64,000 nt of DNA from contig ML682038.1 of assembly GCA_007922195.1 (NCBI GenBank), positions 3,964,106 through 4,028,105 of the forward strand, given 5' to 3'. How positions within the stretch are numbered: the first letter of the stretch is position 1; each line of letters begins with the position of its first letter. Below, one piece after another: positions 44,968 to 56,275 of this stretch. A program made the position numbers and the translations under genes. Below the pieces are notes generated by a model. It had not been told where the DNA came from and searched no databases. It was given only the letters and a program-made list of their open reading frames with translations. This DNA comes from Podocnemis expansa. Its lineage: Eukaryota; Chordata; Testudines; Podocnemididae.

Positions 44968-45222
44968 ACCCAAAGGGGTAGCTGTGTTAGTCAAATTCAG
45001 CCAAAAACAAACAAGTAGTCTGGTGACTCTTTTAAAGACTAACAGTTTATCAAATGGACTTTTGTGGGAGAAAATCCCACTTCATCAGACTCTTTACACA
45101 GTGGAATTTTTCTCCCATGAAAGGTAATGCAGTAAATAAATTTGTTAGTTTTTAAAAGTGCCCCTAGATGACTTGTTTGTTTTGCTGAACTTGACTAACT
45201 TGGCTACCCCTTTGGAACTTGC
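44968..45222. mobile_element. foldback of two Penelope-type termini, head to head
   Basis: The left arm CCCAAAGGGGTAGCTGTGTT AGTCAAATTCAGCC ... GGGAGAAAATCCCACTTCAT CAG and the right arm TTTTCTCCCATGAAAGGTAA TGCAG ... TGCTGAACTTGACTAACTTG GCTACCCCTTTGGAAC are full-length inverted copies about 110-120 bp each. The outermost bases on both sides are the CCAAAGGGGTAGC terminus, so this copy is complete. Confidence 0.85.
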
Positions 45223-46062
45223 TGGTGTAGGGATGAATTTGCCCCATAATTTACTCACCTCATCCTTTGATTTGTGGTTTAAAAGACACTACATATAGCA
45301 AGCTGAAGGGGGTTGACTGAAAAAGAATCTTTTCAATGCATTTCCTGTTCCATACCTAAATTGTCTGTGGATTTAGATACTACCTCAGTAAATGCTTTTT
45401 GACATGTTACTGCATTTAAATGGAAATAACAGAGAAAAAGTAGTAGCATTAGTAGTATAATTCAAAAGTATAACGATTCTAAAGTCCAAAGAGTTGTACC
45501 TCTCTTCTTGTAAAATATATTTATTTTGACAGCAGCTATTTATTATTCATGCCATTCACCCATTTATGAATTCATCTCCCATGTACAACAGAGCTTTTGT
45601 CTGGAAATTGCTGTTTCTCTTCAACTGTGGCACATGGACTACTAGAAATATAGGACCAGCTTGCTTGGCAGATTAATCCACAAGTTCAGTTAATAGAGAA
45701 ACAAAACAAACAACTCAGAAGGAAAATAGAAACAGTAGCCATATATAGTGAGACCTTTTTCAGAAGTCATTTTTTTCCCTTTCTTGCTTAACTCAAGTGA
45801 AAAAAAATGAAAAATATCAGAGCATGCTTTGTAAATTGCTCCTAGAATTTTCTAAAATTCTATAGGATGACTTTAAGACAAGAGCAAAATAAACCTCAAA
45901 CCCATTTTGGAAGTATTTGTTCCTTCCATAAAGAAATTAAAGAGCTGAATTCACAGTAAATACATTGGACAAAACCAAGTGCATAGGAATAAATAAAATG
46001 TTTCTATTTAATATAGCAACTGTTTTATGGGTAGCTCAATGAAATGGAACCTAATAAAGAGG
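45223..46062. other. unassigned
   Basis: Nothing recognised. Confidence 0.3.
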
Positions 46063-46070
46063 GACCCCAG

Positions 46071-46426
46071 CAATGTTCCCCAAATTTTTCATAGCCTGTG
46101 TGCACAAAAAAATTCTTTTGTGCAAATTTTCAGAACCAGTATCCAAATTTGTGCGCACTCCAGTGAGTGTGGTCAAACTTGTGAGTGCAATGAAGCAAGT
46201 GTGTATGATGCAAATAATATCTAAATTTTATTTTGATATGGTGATGGAAATGATTTTTATAAATTACAAAACCTTATTTGAAATATGCTATTTAAAACAG
46301 CCTTCTTAAAGTAGCACAAAAATATTAGCACTGTTGAAATTTTTTGTGCATGCTTTATTTTGTTGTGTGCAGGGGCTTCCCAGCCTGTGTGTGCGCGCAC
46401 ATGTGCACAGCTTAGAGGGAACATAG
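46071..46426. mobile_element. non-autonomous hAT (TGTTCCCTCTAA family)
   Basis: It runs from CAATGTTCCCCAAATTTT to CAGCTTAGAGGGAACATAG and is flanked by GACCCCAG (46063-46070) and GACCTCAG (46427-46434), 8 bp with one mismatch. It shares the termini and the TTTTGTGCA / GTGTGCGCGCACATG interior with the copy at 44277. It is longer by about 170 bp of AT-rich middle. Confidence 0.85.
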
Positions 46427-46434
46427 GACCTCAG

Positions 46435-47370
46435 TGTGACCTTATTATAGCACTTTGATTTAGATTTCATCCCAGTGTACGTGCTATATTCAAACATAAC
46501 AGCTCTTGAAAGAAGGTGCAATCTGCTTAGGGCAAAGGGAATGACAGAAAAACAGAAGAAAAACCCAATGTGGTAATCTTTAAATTAACACAAAAATTGA
46601 ACCTAAATCTTTAACAAGTAGTGTGAGAATGTTTTTTAAAAAGCATTTAAAACAATGTGAATGAGAAAAGATAGTTTAACCTTCAAAGAGTTTTACAGAT
46701 GATACTGTCTTAAATAAGCAAATATAAAGTATTCCAGAAACCACCTTGATGTTGATTCCTGATGACAACCTTAACCTATAGACCAGAAACTCTTTCACCC
46801 AGTATTCATTATATAGATTACAAATGGAGTTGGATGGTCTTTGACCATTTAAAAAAAAAATTCAATTCAGGTTAAACTGAATTGAAAAATGATGAACATT
46901 TGGCTCAACTGAAAAAAAAAAGATCAGTTTGGGGCATATGAAACATGTCTTTCAACACAAAATGTTTTTTTGGGCATTGTTAAAGGGATAGAACTCACAA
47001 AGCAGCAGGAGGAGAGGGGATCACACCTCGAATATGGGAACCCAGGTTCAGTTTTCTCCTGTGCTTGATTTGAAGAAGGGATTTGAGCAGGCATCGCAAA
47101 CCATAGGCTATACCAGAAAACTTTGTCATTGGAGCATTTGTCAATCTCTCCTGTTAAAGCTGTCTTAATTATTACAAATTGTCATCCTTTAAGCAGGTAC
47201 CTGGGTTTGGATCTCTCATGTCTTAGGTGAGTGCCTTATCAACCAGGCTATGGTCCTTCTTGCTCTTGCTACTATATAGCCAATTCATTGAGACCACTAC
47301 CTTCTTCTCCTCCTATGGGCAATTTACAAATGGCATGTAAATCAACCATCTAAAAGAATTTGGCCAAAAA
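46435..47370. other. unassigned
   Basis: No gene is seen. A 13-bp palindromic pair AATTCAATTCAGGTT / AACTGAATTGAAAA occurs near 46860-46885, possibly a decayed TIR element. Confidence 0.3.
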
Positions 47371-47519
47371 TATTTTGGAAATTAATGTGAGTCTTTTAGT
47401 TTGGTGGATATGGAACTGGTTAAAGGGGAGAGCACAGTGGGTCATATTGAAAAATAAACTGTCAGGCTGGAAAGAGGTTACTAGTGGAGTTCTTCAGGGA
47501 TCAGTCTCGGGACCAATCT

Positions 47520-48640
47520 TGTGACCGGAGCCTCCTGGGATTACCACCTGAAAATGCAAAGATTAGGGCAGGCTGCAAAAAGGAGAGCAGATTCTCCTAG
47601 TGCTAGTGAGCTACCTGAAGACAAGCGTCCCCAAATAGCCACAAATTATGTTTCTGATTCCCTATACTGGCTATCAAGAATCCACAACAAAAAATACTCA
47701 GCCCCCTTTACTGCATACTCAGCCGCTCATTCCCAAATAACCCCTGGGTCTAGTAAAGAGAGAAGCTACTTAAAACTCCATGTTCTTTACCCAGAAGTGT
47801 TCTTCTGACCCCAAACGGCCAGTCTCATTGCCAGAACAATAGACATTTGGATTTAACCCAAAATATCATACTACCCGTTAATCCTTTAGTAGCTAAAACT
47901 AAAGGTTTATTATAAAAAGAAAAACAAGTATAAGAACTGTTGAAGGATCAAAGCAAATCACATACACACAATGGTTAAAGGTCCATGTAAATAAGGTCCT
48001 CAGTAGAATTTGGAATTTGCAGGCTTGTATAGTTTTGCTGGTATACACCCAGTACCTGGGTAGGTCTCAGTACTTTGTTCACAGCTTAAGTTGTAGATGA
48101 ATATGTCCAGAGGTGGGTGTTGGCTGAAAGCTGGACAGACTAAAAGACAAAATGGAAGTGGGTACAGCTGCTTTTATAGGTTCTTTCCCATTCCAGGCTG
48201 TGTGTGAAGTTTTAAAGAAATAAAATGATAATCAGGATCACATGGGCAAGTTCTGGTGACTCATCAGGTCTCTTCCTAAGCCCATTGTACCTGTGGTTCC
48301 CTTACTGGGCCATTAAGGAGACAATCACTGTAGAGTGTTGTCTGGGATGTTTTCCAGAATCACATAAATTGAAGCACAGATATAGCACATTTCTTAGTCG
48401 TTAAAAGTGCCACAAAGTGACTCCTTTTTTGTTTTGTTGATCTAGAGTAACATGGCTACCCCTTTGGAACAGATATAACATATTCATAACTTCTAATGCA
48501 GATATGACACCTATAATGAACAAATTATGACCTTTCTATCAGTACCCAGCATGGCATGTCTCATATGGATTACTGAAATTGTAATGTATTGATATGAAAT
48601 AATATCATTAAAAGTCTCCCTAAATCCAGACAGCATCACA
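47520..48640. mobile_element. solo LTR, TGTGA...TCACA, inserted in CR1
   Basis: The element starts TGTGACCGG and ends CATCACA. The 5-bp duplication AATCT lies at 47515-47519 and 48641-48645. Removing it restores the CR1 (CCAATCTTATTTAACC). The termini, length (about 1.1 kb) and 5-bp duplication indicate an LTR of a Gypsy-type or other LTR element. No internal region is present. A Penelope-type scrap lies inside it. The 95-codon frame at 47521-47808 shows no known domain. Orientation is unresolved. Confidence 0.8.
48393..48476 (-). mobile_element. Penelope-type terminal fragment nested in the solo LTR
   Basis: TTAGTCGTTAAAAGTGCCAC, then TGACTCC and AACATGGCTACCCCTTTGGA AC, the reverse of the standard terminus. 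Confidence 0.7.
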
Positions 48641-49125
48641 AATCTTATTTAACCTTTTTATTACTGACATTGATACAAAAAGTGGGAGTGTGTTAATAAA
48701 GGTTGTGGATGACACAAAGTTGGGAGGTATTGCTAATACAGAGAAGGGCCAGGATATTACACAAGAAGACTGGATGACCTTGTGAACTGAAGTAATAGAA
48801 GTTGGATACAATTTTGTCATGGAAAGTAGAAGGTCATGCACTTTCAGACTAATAATAAGAACTTTGACCTCTGGTCAACAGGGTGGAGTTATCAGATCAA
48901 ACAGAGATCACGTTTTGGATCTACTGAGTGTATCTCAACTGGTGACTCAATCAATTCTGCTACATCAGTCCATGGACCCCAACACAGCAGAGTCAGTAGG
49001 CATATCCTTAGGTTGGGGTCTATTTCAGGAGTGGGTGGGTGTAGTTCTCAGCCATGTATTTTGCAGGAAGTCAGACTAGATGATCATATAGATCCCTTCT
49101 GACTTTATGACTGTATGAGAGAAAT

Positions 49126-49580
49126 CCTGACAAATCGTGACTCACCATATCTGTGCCACAAACCATACTTCCCTTCCTATTATAGACAGGAGAAAAACTG
49201 CAGTTCTATCAGAGTTAGAGTGAAAGCCTGCCCATAATGAGTTATATTATCCTTATACTTCTTTCTTACTAATCCTGGAGTGTCTTGCTAGTGGTATTCT
49301 AAGACAAAGTACTTTTTTGACTTTTTTTTAATCAAAGCACTGTGTGCAAGAAGAGACTAAGAGACCTTGTATCTTTTACACTAAAGCCATTAATGAAATG
49401 ATACAGAAGGAAACAGTAACAAGGCATCACAAAATTAAAGTTTCAGATCAGTTCATTTTCACATGGTGATGGCCTGCAGAGTCATTTGCCTTTCAGGTCC
49501 AAAGAAAATGGCATTTGGCAGTGCTAGGCTATGACACCAGTGAATAATGTATGATGATAAATTTGAAGACACTGGATCAT
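49126..49580. other. unassigned
   Basis: Nothing recognised. Confidence 0.3.
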
Positions 49581-49583
49581 TGA

Positions 49584-50842
49584 GGCTATGTTCACACATA
49601 AATGCTTATTTCAAAATAAGCCAATTCGAAACAAATCCTGGATTCGATTTAACTTAAATCGAATTAAGGAAAAATACCAAATTGAAATAGCAAGTCTGGA
49701 CACAGGACTTGCTATTTCAATTCAGGAGAGGAGCACACTGGGAGGTGTGGCAACATGGCCCCCTGGCAGGGCCATGTTGCCACCCAATCTCACCTGGAGA
49801 GCCAGGTAGGGGAAAAAGCCCCCAGGGCAGGAATCCCCCTGCGCTGCGTCTCCCACTGCTGGTGGGGCAGTGGGGGAGGGACCCTGGTGTACCCCTACTA
49901 CCACTGATGGGCAGGTCCCCCAGCCAGCTGGCCCTGCAAGGTGGCCTTGCCGGAGGCGAGGGGGGGCGATGGGTCCCCAGCTGGCTTTTCCTGCTGCCCC
50001 AGCAAGCAAGTAGCCAGAGGGACTGTTCGTCTCCAGCCAGCTTTCTCCACTGCCCCAGCAAGCCAGCTGGCTTTCCCTGCTGACCCAGTTTGCCACCGGC
50101 AGGTGGGGTGGCTTTCCCTGCTGCCCCGACTTGCCAGCAGCAGGAGGGGGCACCGGGTTCCCAGCCAACTTTACCCACTGTCCCGGCTTGCCGATAATGG
50201 GTGGTGGGGGTGGTGGGTCCCCAGCTGGCTTTCACCATTGCCCCAGGAAGCGGGCAGCCAGGGGAGATGGCAGGTCCCCAGCCGGCTTTCCCCGCTGCCC
50301 CAGTTTGCTGGCAGCAGGTGGGGGGCGGTAGGTTCCCAGCTGGCTTTCCCCACTGCCCTGGCACGCTGGTAGCTGGGGGGGTGGTGGGTCCCGAGCCGGC
50401 TTTCCCCGCTGCCCTGGCAAGCCGCAAGCCGCTGGGGCAGCAGGGAAAGCCGGCTGGGGACCCATCGCTGTCCTGCACCCCCCTGCACCTCCACTCAGCA
50501 CCCTGGCCTGTGTGCTGATTGGCTCCCTGGCCAGGGTGCTGGGAATGGGGGTGAGACTTCCTACCAGGGTGTCATGCACCCTGGGAGGAAGGTCAAAGCC
50601 CCTGATTCGGAACAATGTTGTTTCGAAACAAGGCATCCGAATAGCCTTGTTTCAAAACAACCATTCTGCTTCAACAGCTGTTTCGAATTAAACTAGGTTT
50701 AAGCTATTTCGATTCAGCGTCTCTTGAATCGAAATGACAGAGCTCATCATTTCGATTCAAAAGAACGTTGTGTGGACTAAATATTTTTTAAATCGAAATA
50801 ACCACTGTTATTTTGATTTAAAATGGACATGTGGAGACACCT
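49584..50842. mobile_element. long TIR/MITE-like element with about 57-bp minisatellite core
   Basis: It runs from GGCTATGTTCACACATAA to GTGGAGACACCT, flanked by TGA (49581-49583 and 50843-50845). The arms are TTAAATCGAATTAA and TTGTTTCGAAACAA words. The left shared core (GTGTGGCAACATGGCCCCCT, then GGGCCATGTTGCCACCC) is at about 49744-49784. A minisatellite fills 49914-50450. At 1259 bp it is two to three times the size of its relatives; the excess is the minisatellite. The 253-codon minus frame (50478-49717) is compositional. Confidence 0.9.
49914..50450. repeat. GC-rich minisatellite, about 50-60-bp units
   Basis: About nine diverged units share TCCCCAGCTGGCTTTCCC, CTGCCCCGGCTTGCC and a G-rich run such as GCAGGTGGGGGG. 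Variation between units indicates an old, degenerate array. Confidence 0.85.
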
Positions 50843-50845
50843 TGA

Positions 50846-52150
50846 GAGTCTTTTTAAAGACATCTTAATTGGTTATTTTTATTTCCATAGCTATTACATT
50901 TGATATTTTTGGTAATCTGCATTTTAAGCAGGACTTTGGTATGTCTAAAAAGAAAACAAGAAATTGTAATGCAGTACATTTTAAAAGAGCAAGCCATATG
51001 TGCCAGGAGAAAAGTACCTTAACTTAATATGTCTGGCATCCTTCTGGTCAAGGTGAAATTTACTTTGTAACATGAAACTGATTTTAGTGGCTTAGTCATT
51101 CAAACAAAAAGATCTTTGGAGACAAGTTGTAAGGCAGCTTACACCAACTGCCCTTTGTTCTCAGAATACTGTAGGGTCTGAAAAGTCAGAAGAACTTCAG
51201 TTAGGTCAATTTTTCCTTAAATAAATGGACCACATTGCCTAGAGCCTTCTATAACACTATACGGGTTCTCTATTGTACCCAGGGCAGTCAATTCTGAATC
51301 CTCTATTAATGTCACAAAACATAGCTCTCAAGGATATGTATAGAGATATGATCTTTCTACACTTCTAGTAAATTCTCAAGTTAAATATATTACTAATTCC
51401 AGGTTCTGGATTCACGCTTCCTCGTGTGCGGGTAAAACATCATAACACCCCAAAGATAAGCAAGTGACTATTTTGCATATCCGGGCAATAAAGAATTGCT
51501 ATATGCAATTTAAATAATAATAAAAACTGACAATAGGCAGTTAATACATAGTGAATAGTATTAAATAGAAGGTGATTTAAGGATATGTGTTTACACCTGT
51601 TGATTGACAACTAATTTAAAAATAGCAGTTTTATAGCATCAAGGATATATTCAGTAGACTTACAATTTGTTTAGTGACGTAACAGTGATCTACAGGAACT
51701 GTGGACATCTAAGTGTGGATTTTCCTTTCCTTAGACCCTATCTTGTGCTTAATTTCTCAAAAAGTTTTATGCTGTTTTCTAACACTGGGAATTGGTGCTG
51801 GGGTACAAAAACTTTAATCCCTAAATATGTGGTTCACATCGAGGTCAAGTCTTTAGTTGGCAATATGACATCTGTAACATAGCCTTCTTGAAATCAGAAT
51901 TTGAATTTGTTTCCCTGTGGCTAGATAGTCCTCTCACAAAATTCATCATAATAATTAGTACCTTTGTTGGCAATTCTAGGACAAAGTGAAGTTAATGAAT
52001 GAGTTCAGCTAATAACTACCTTCCTGTTTCCTGACAGGTGTGTGGGAGCTTGTACTGCAGCTGATTGCCTTGCCACCAGTTCCATTAATACCCAGAAGAC
52101 TTTAATGTGTTCAATTCAATGCATTTCATGTTTAATTAATTTCTAGTGGA
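50846..52150. other. unassigned
   Basis: AT-rich, no gene or recognisable repeat. Confidence 0.3.
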
Positions 52151-52154
52151 ACAA

Positions 52155-53130
52155 AGAAAAAAGTTTATACTATTATTTCTGTTAGAGTAGATCTAGTATA
52201 TCTGGATTTCAGTAAAGCATTTAGTACTGTTCCTCATAGGAAATTATTAGTTAAATTGGAGAAGAAGTAGATTAAGATAAGTATTGAAAGTTGCATAAGG
52301 AACGGGTGAAAGGGGACTACAACCCATCATTCTAAAGGGTGAACTGTCAGCTTTGAGGTGGTTACTGTTGGAGTTCCTCAAGGATCAGTTTTTGGACCAA
52401 TCTTATTAAATATTTTTCATTAATGACCTTGGTATAAAAATGGTAATGTATTAATAAATTCACAAGGACATAATGATGCGAAGTATTGCCAATATTGTGG
52501 AGGGCAGAATATGATAGGAAAAGATTTGTGTGATCTTGAAAACTGGAATAATAGAAATAGAATATAATTTCAAAGTTAAAAGTGCACTTCAAAGCTAACA
52601 AATTTTTGCTGTAAGCTGGAGGTATAGCAGTTTGAGGACACAGGGGGGAGAAAGACATGGGTGTGTTGATCAATCATAGGATGACTATGAACTTCTAATC
52701 TGATGGTATAAAAAAAGGCTAATGGAATCTTGAAGTGAGGTATTTCCAGAAGAGACAGAGAAATATTACTATATGGTACAAGGCACTGGTAAGACCCCCA
52801 CCTTGAATATTGTATGGAGTTCTGGTCTCCTATATTTAAGAAAGATGCATTCAAACTGGAACAGGTGCAGAGAAGAGCTACAAGGATTATCTGCAGAATG
52901 GAAATCGTGCCTTATGAGAGGAGAGTTAAAGAGCTTGGCTTGTTTAGCCTAACTGAAAGAAGGTTGTGTTGGGTGGGGGGAGATACTGCACTCTATTAAT
53001 ACATCAGAGGGATAAATACTAGGAGACAGAAGAATTCTTTGAGTTCAGTGCCAATGTGAACACAAGAACAAATGGATATAAACTGTCCATCAGGAAGGGC
53101 TAGTACGATAATCAGAGAGGAATAAAGGAC
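52155..53130 (+). mobile_element. CR1/L3-like LINE, RT to 3' ORF2
   Basis: It begins near GTAGATCTAGTATATCTGGA TTTCAGTAAAGCATTTAGTA CTGTTCC, the YLDFSKAFDTV block, with L-V-Y-L-D-F-S-K-A-F legible. Then GGAGTTCCTCAAGGATCAGT (GVPQGSV block) and near 52814-52999 the frame [20 protein letters not shown] and [19 protein letters not shown]. Many stops. It is the same clade as the copies at 25.4-32.9 and 47.4 kb. Confidence 0.85.
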
Positions 53131-53335
53131 CGGACCTATAAGAGGAGACGGAAGGAGCTTGGTTTGTTTTTTTTTGTTTTTTTTGGCGGGGGGGGTTAGA
53201 GGGGTGATGGGGGAGATGCAATTGCTTTCCATAAGTAGATCAGAGGGATAAACACTAGGGAGGAAGATCGGGGCAGCACTAAACCAAATGGCACCCAGGA
53301 TCAGAATACCTTTGAAGTCCCCCTCCATTTGTTAA
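53131..53335 (+). mobile_element. second CR1/L3-like 3' ORF2 fragment
   Basis: CCTATAAGAGGAGACGGAAG GAGCTTGGTTTGTTT repeats the YEERLKELGLF block already seen at 52.9 kb, then AGATCAGAGGGATAAACACT AGG repeats 53006-53026. This is either a local duplication or a second insertion. A T/G-rich tract lies at 53160-53197. Confidence 0.65.
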
Positions 53336-53466
53336 ACTTTTGAATTCCTTTTTTATCATTGCATTTGCAGTCCAAACATGACTTTTATGTATGGTTTGCA
53401 TGCATGATTTATCCCCATCATGTAAAATGATAAATTTTCATGTTAGGATCTGCATTTATTCCTGCC

Positions 53467-54105
53467 TGTGACAGGCAGGCAGCATTCCCCACCACATGGG
53501 CACCTCCTAGTGGTGGTGTTAGAGAACAGCTCAAGCAAGCAGCCCCATCCACAGCCTACGCTCCATCACTCTCAAGGTCAGTGGGTAGGCCCTCTCAGCT
53601 CTGTTCAGGCTCACTCCACATCTTATGCTAGCCTCAGCCCTATGGCCAAGCCGCAGCTTGTGGTCTCCCCCTTCCAGGAGGATTTAAGGGTCCTGGCCCT
53701 TACCACTTGACTCAGTGGCTGTTGCAGTCCATCACCACCACTGTACTGGTGTTCTGGGGGAGGCAGGGATTTTACTGGATCCACCCACTACTCCAGGCCC
53801 CAGGCCAGGGACCCTCAGTGCAGCAACCTGCATCACCTCTTCCCCCAAGTCTTTTCCCTGGGACACAGCCCCCAGTGCCCCTTGGATCAGCACCTTGATC
53901 TGTCTTGGCAGCCAGGGACTGTACTGTGTAGGGTCCTAGCCTTCTGACCTCTTCAAGCTCCTGAGGGGTACTACCTAGTACTGCCTATCATCTGCTTCTT
54001 ACACTGGGCTATGATTGGCTCCCCAGCAGCCCCCTCTGAGTGGCTGTAGCTCCCAGAGCCCTTTTAACTCTATCTTGACTAGTAGAGGGCAGGTGTCTTA
54101 TCACA
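53467..54105. mobile_element. solo LTR, TGTGA...TCACA
   Basis: It starts TGTGACAGGCAGGC and ends GTGTCTTATCACA (inverted TGTGA/TCACA). A perfect 5-bp duplication CTGCC flanks it (53462-53466 and 54106-54110). Length 639 bp. It is GC-rich compared with its surroundings. A CAAT-like box reads on the minus strand near 54011-54025. Gypsy-type or another LTR class cannot be separated without an internal region. The frames inside (63-80 codons) are not supported as genes. Confidence 0.82.
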
Positions 54106-54110
54106 CTGCC

Positions 54111-54890
54111 ATGTGAAAGCAAATAAAAAAAAAACAACCTTGTTTCTTCGTAGCTTATATAAATTTTTTAATTTTAAAAATAACTGAAATAAACTAATAT
54201 CGTGAAATTGAATTGTGCACCAACATTGCATGGATCAGTAATAAATAGTGTTATATATAGTATGTGATAGTGTTAGAATGTTAACCCTAGGCCTTTAGTT
54301 CCAAAGGTTGCTTTTCATGCCTTTGGTCATGTGAACTAAAGCACCGTGTTAGAGCGATCCAAAGACCAGTCAATGACATTTTCAAGAGATAAAAATAGCA
54401 AGTGATATAAGTCTCTCAATGGTCATCAGAGACCAAAGATGTGTTTTAAAGAGCCTGAGCTTTGAAAAGCTGTGCTCACCAATCACACTCAGCAGTGTGA
54501 GCAGAATCCTCAAAGCAATCTATATATTAGGAAATGTGTCCTTCAGCTCTGCATCATGAATGAACTAGAAAACTTGGAGTGGAGAGTGTGTCCCACATGG
54601 CAAAATGTGATGGACGCAGTCCAACTTGACATAGAGATCTTTATCATTGACATCCAATGTGTTAGAACCCTGTGAAGCCCCATATAGTTGTTGAAAAGTG
54701 TTTTCCTGTCTTCCAGAAGCTTATTAAAGTGATACAAAACACTCCAGGTGTTTCAAAGTGCTTTATTTGTGTGAACCTTTCTTTGTTGGACACTCAAGCA
54801 TTTTATTTCAGACATTCTGTTTTCCCTTTTGTCACTTACAATGAAAACGTCTTGCTGTTTGATCTTGCCCACATGGTCAGGATGTTACTG
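54111..54890. other. unassigned
   Basis: Nothing recognised. Confidence 0.3.
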
Positions 54891-54894
54891 GTTG

Positions 54895-55205
54895 GCATAA
54901 CTATGAGTTGGGAAGGATTTTTGCCCTAGGTCGGACTGCCAAAGGCTCTTTGTTTTTGTTTTTTGACCTTCTTTTGCAGCTTGGGGCATGGGTCACTTGC
55001 TGGTTTGAACTAGAGTAAATGATGGATTCTCTACCACTTGAAGTCTTTAAATCAAGATTTGAAGACTTCAGTAACTCACCCTGATGCGATGGTCTTACTG
55101 CAGGTGTAGGTGGGAGAGGTTCTGTGGTCTGCATTGTGCAGGAGGTCAGACTAGAAAAGATCATCATGGTTCCTTCTGGCTCTGAAATCTGTGAAGCTAT
55201 GAGTA
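54895..55205 (+). mobile_element. CR1/L3-like LINE 3' end
   Basis: AGTTGGGAAGGATTTTTGCC CTAGGTCGGACT, then GATGGATTCTCTACCACTTG AAGTCTTTAAATCAAGATTT, then CTGCATTGTGCAGGAGGTCA GACTAGA. Confidence 0.82.
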
Positions 55206-56100
55206 AGACTTAATGTCTCATCAGGAGTCAAGGCCTTCATGGGCTGAAGACAAATGTAATAGAAGAGAAAAACCTTGGCCCCAAGTGTTTAAATAGTAAT
55301 AGAAACAGAAATGTTATAATTGAAGAAATGACTTAGTCTTTTGAAAGATGTTTGATGTAGGAAGGACACAGGGTGAAAGCTGATAGAGCAGATTACTGTT
55401 CTGCATACTTTTTTTCTGAACACTGAGATTGACATTGCTCTTGTGTCACGAGTATACATGAATATGATGATTTCCAATACTTAGTTTCTAGGTGATCTTT
55501 ACAATGCCTATTTTAAAAAGGTTATTCTCAAAATAGAGTAGGACTCATAGTGGAAGGCTTATTTAGGCCCAGATGAATGTTAATCTGACCCATTTTTTGT
55601 TCTAGTTATAGAGAGCTACATCCAAAGGAATCCCCAGATTCAGAGAAGGATTAACTGAGTTCACAATTAAGTATATTATATTATGATCATTGTTATAATT
55701 GATATTATTATAGTTCTAGTCTAGTGTGTAAAATTTTAGCAAAATAATCCATTCACAGGGAGAAGATAAGCAGAAATATTACATTTTTCAGCTAAAAGGA
55801 AAACAAATCACATAGTAATTTTAGGCATATACTATTGAAGTAACAATTGATTTTTCCGAATGAGAAAGAGCTCAGTAATGTGTTCTGGTCAGAATATATT
55901 TATATGAGAATTCAGTCTTCAAAATGATCAAACACTTGTGTTGGCATAATTCTTTTTGTTACCTTCAAGACTTATACAGCTCTTCCCCGGATCATTTTTA
56001 ATGAGAAATTGATGCTGTCTGCATGCTATCTGAAAAATAAGCAACTGCAGCAGTACAAATCTCTGGTTTGAGATCCCTAGTGACCTACATTTCATGTTCC
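55206..56100. other. unassigned
   Basis: Nothing recognised. Confidence 0.3.
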
Positions 56101-56104
56101 TAAT

Positions 56105-56275
56105 GACAAGATCCAGAGGGGCAGCTGTTTTGTTCTAGTTCAGCAAAACAAATCAGGAGTCCTGTGGCACTTTACAGATCAACTTTATTAAAAGACTATT
56201 TATTTATTATAAAGGCTTTTTATTATTAAATTTGTTAGTGTTTAAAGTGCCAGAGAACTCCTGGTTTGTTGTTAC
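56105..56275. mobile_element. foldback of two Penelope-type termini
   Basis: The left arm AGAGGGGCAGCTGTTTTGTT CTAGTTCAGCAAAACAAATC AGGAGTCCTGTGGCAC and the right arm TTAGTGTTTAAAGTGCCAGA GAACTCCTGGTTTGTTG are inverted copies around an AT-rich loop. Confidence 0.75.

Larger units (their letters stand above)
47375..49125 (+). mobile_element. CR1/L3-like LINE 3' part, split by a solo LTR
   Basis: Segments 47375-47519 and 48646-49125. RT-like sequence (GGAGTTCTTCAGGGATCAGT CTCGGGACCAATCTT) continues after the insertion with ATTTAACCTTTTTATTACTG ACATTG, the region coding the FxNDL block. The 3' end is AGTCAGACTAGATGATCATA TAGATCCCTTCTGAC. Confidence 0.85.

Noticed and set aside
49717..50478. A 253-codon minus-strand open frame, the longest in the window
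   Set aside because: It lies across a GC-rich minisatellite inside a TIR element. Its Pro/Gly/Ala-rich periodic translation and the similarly long frames in the other phases show that it follows from composition, not coding.
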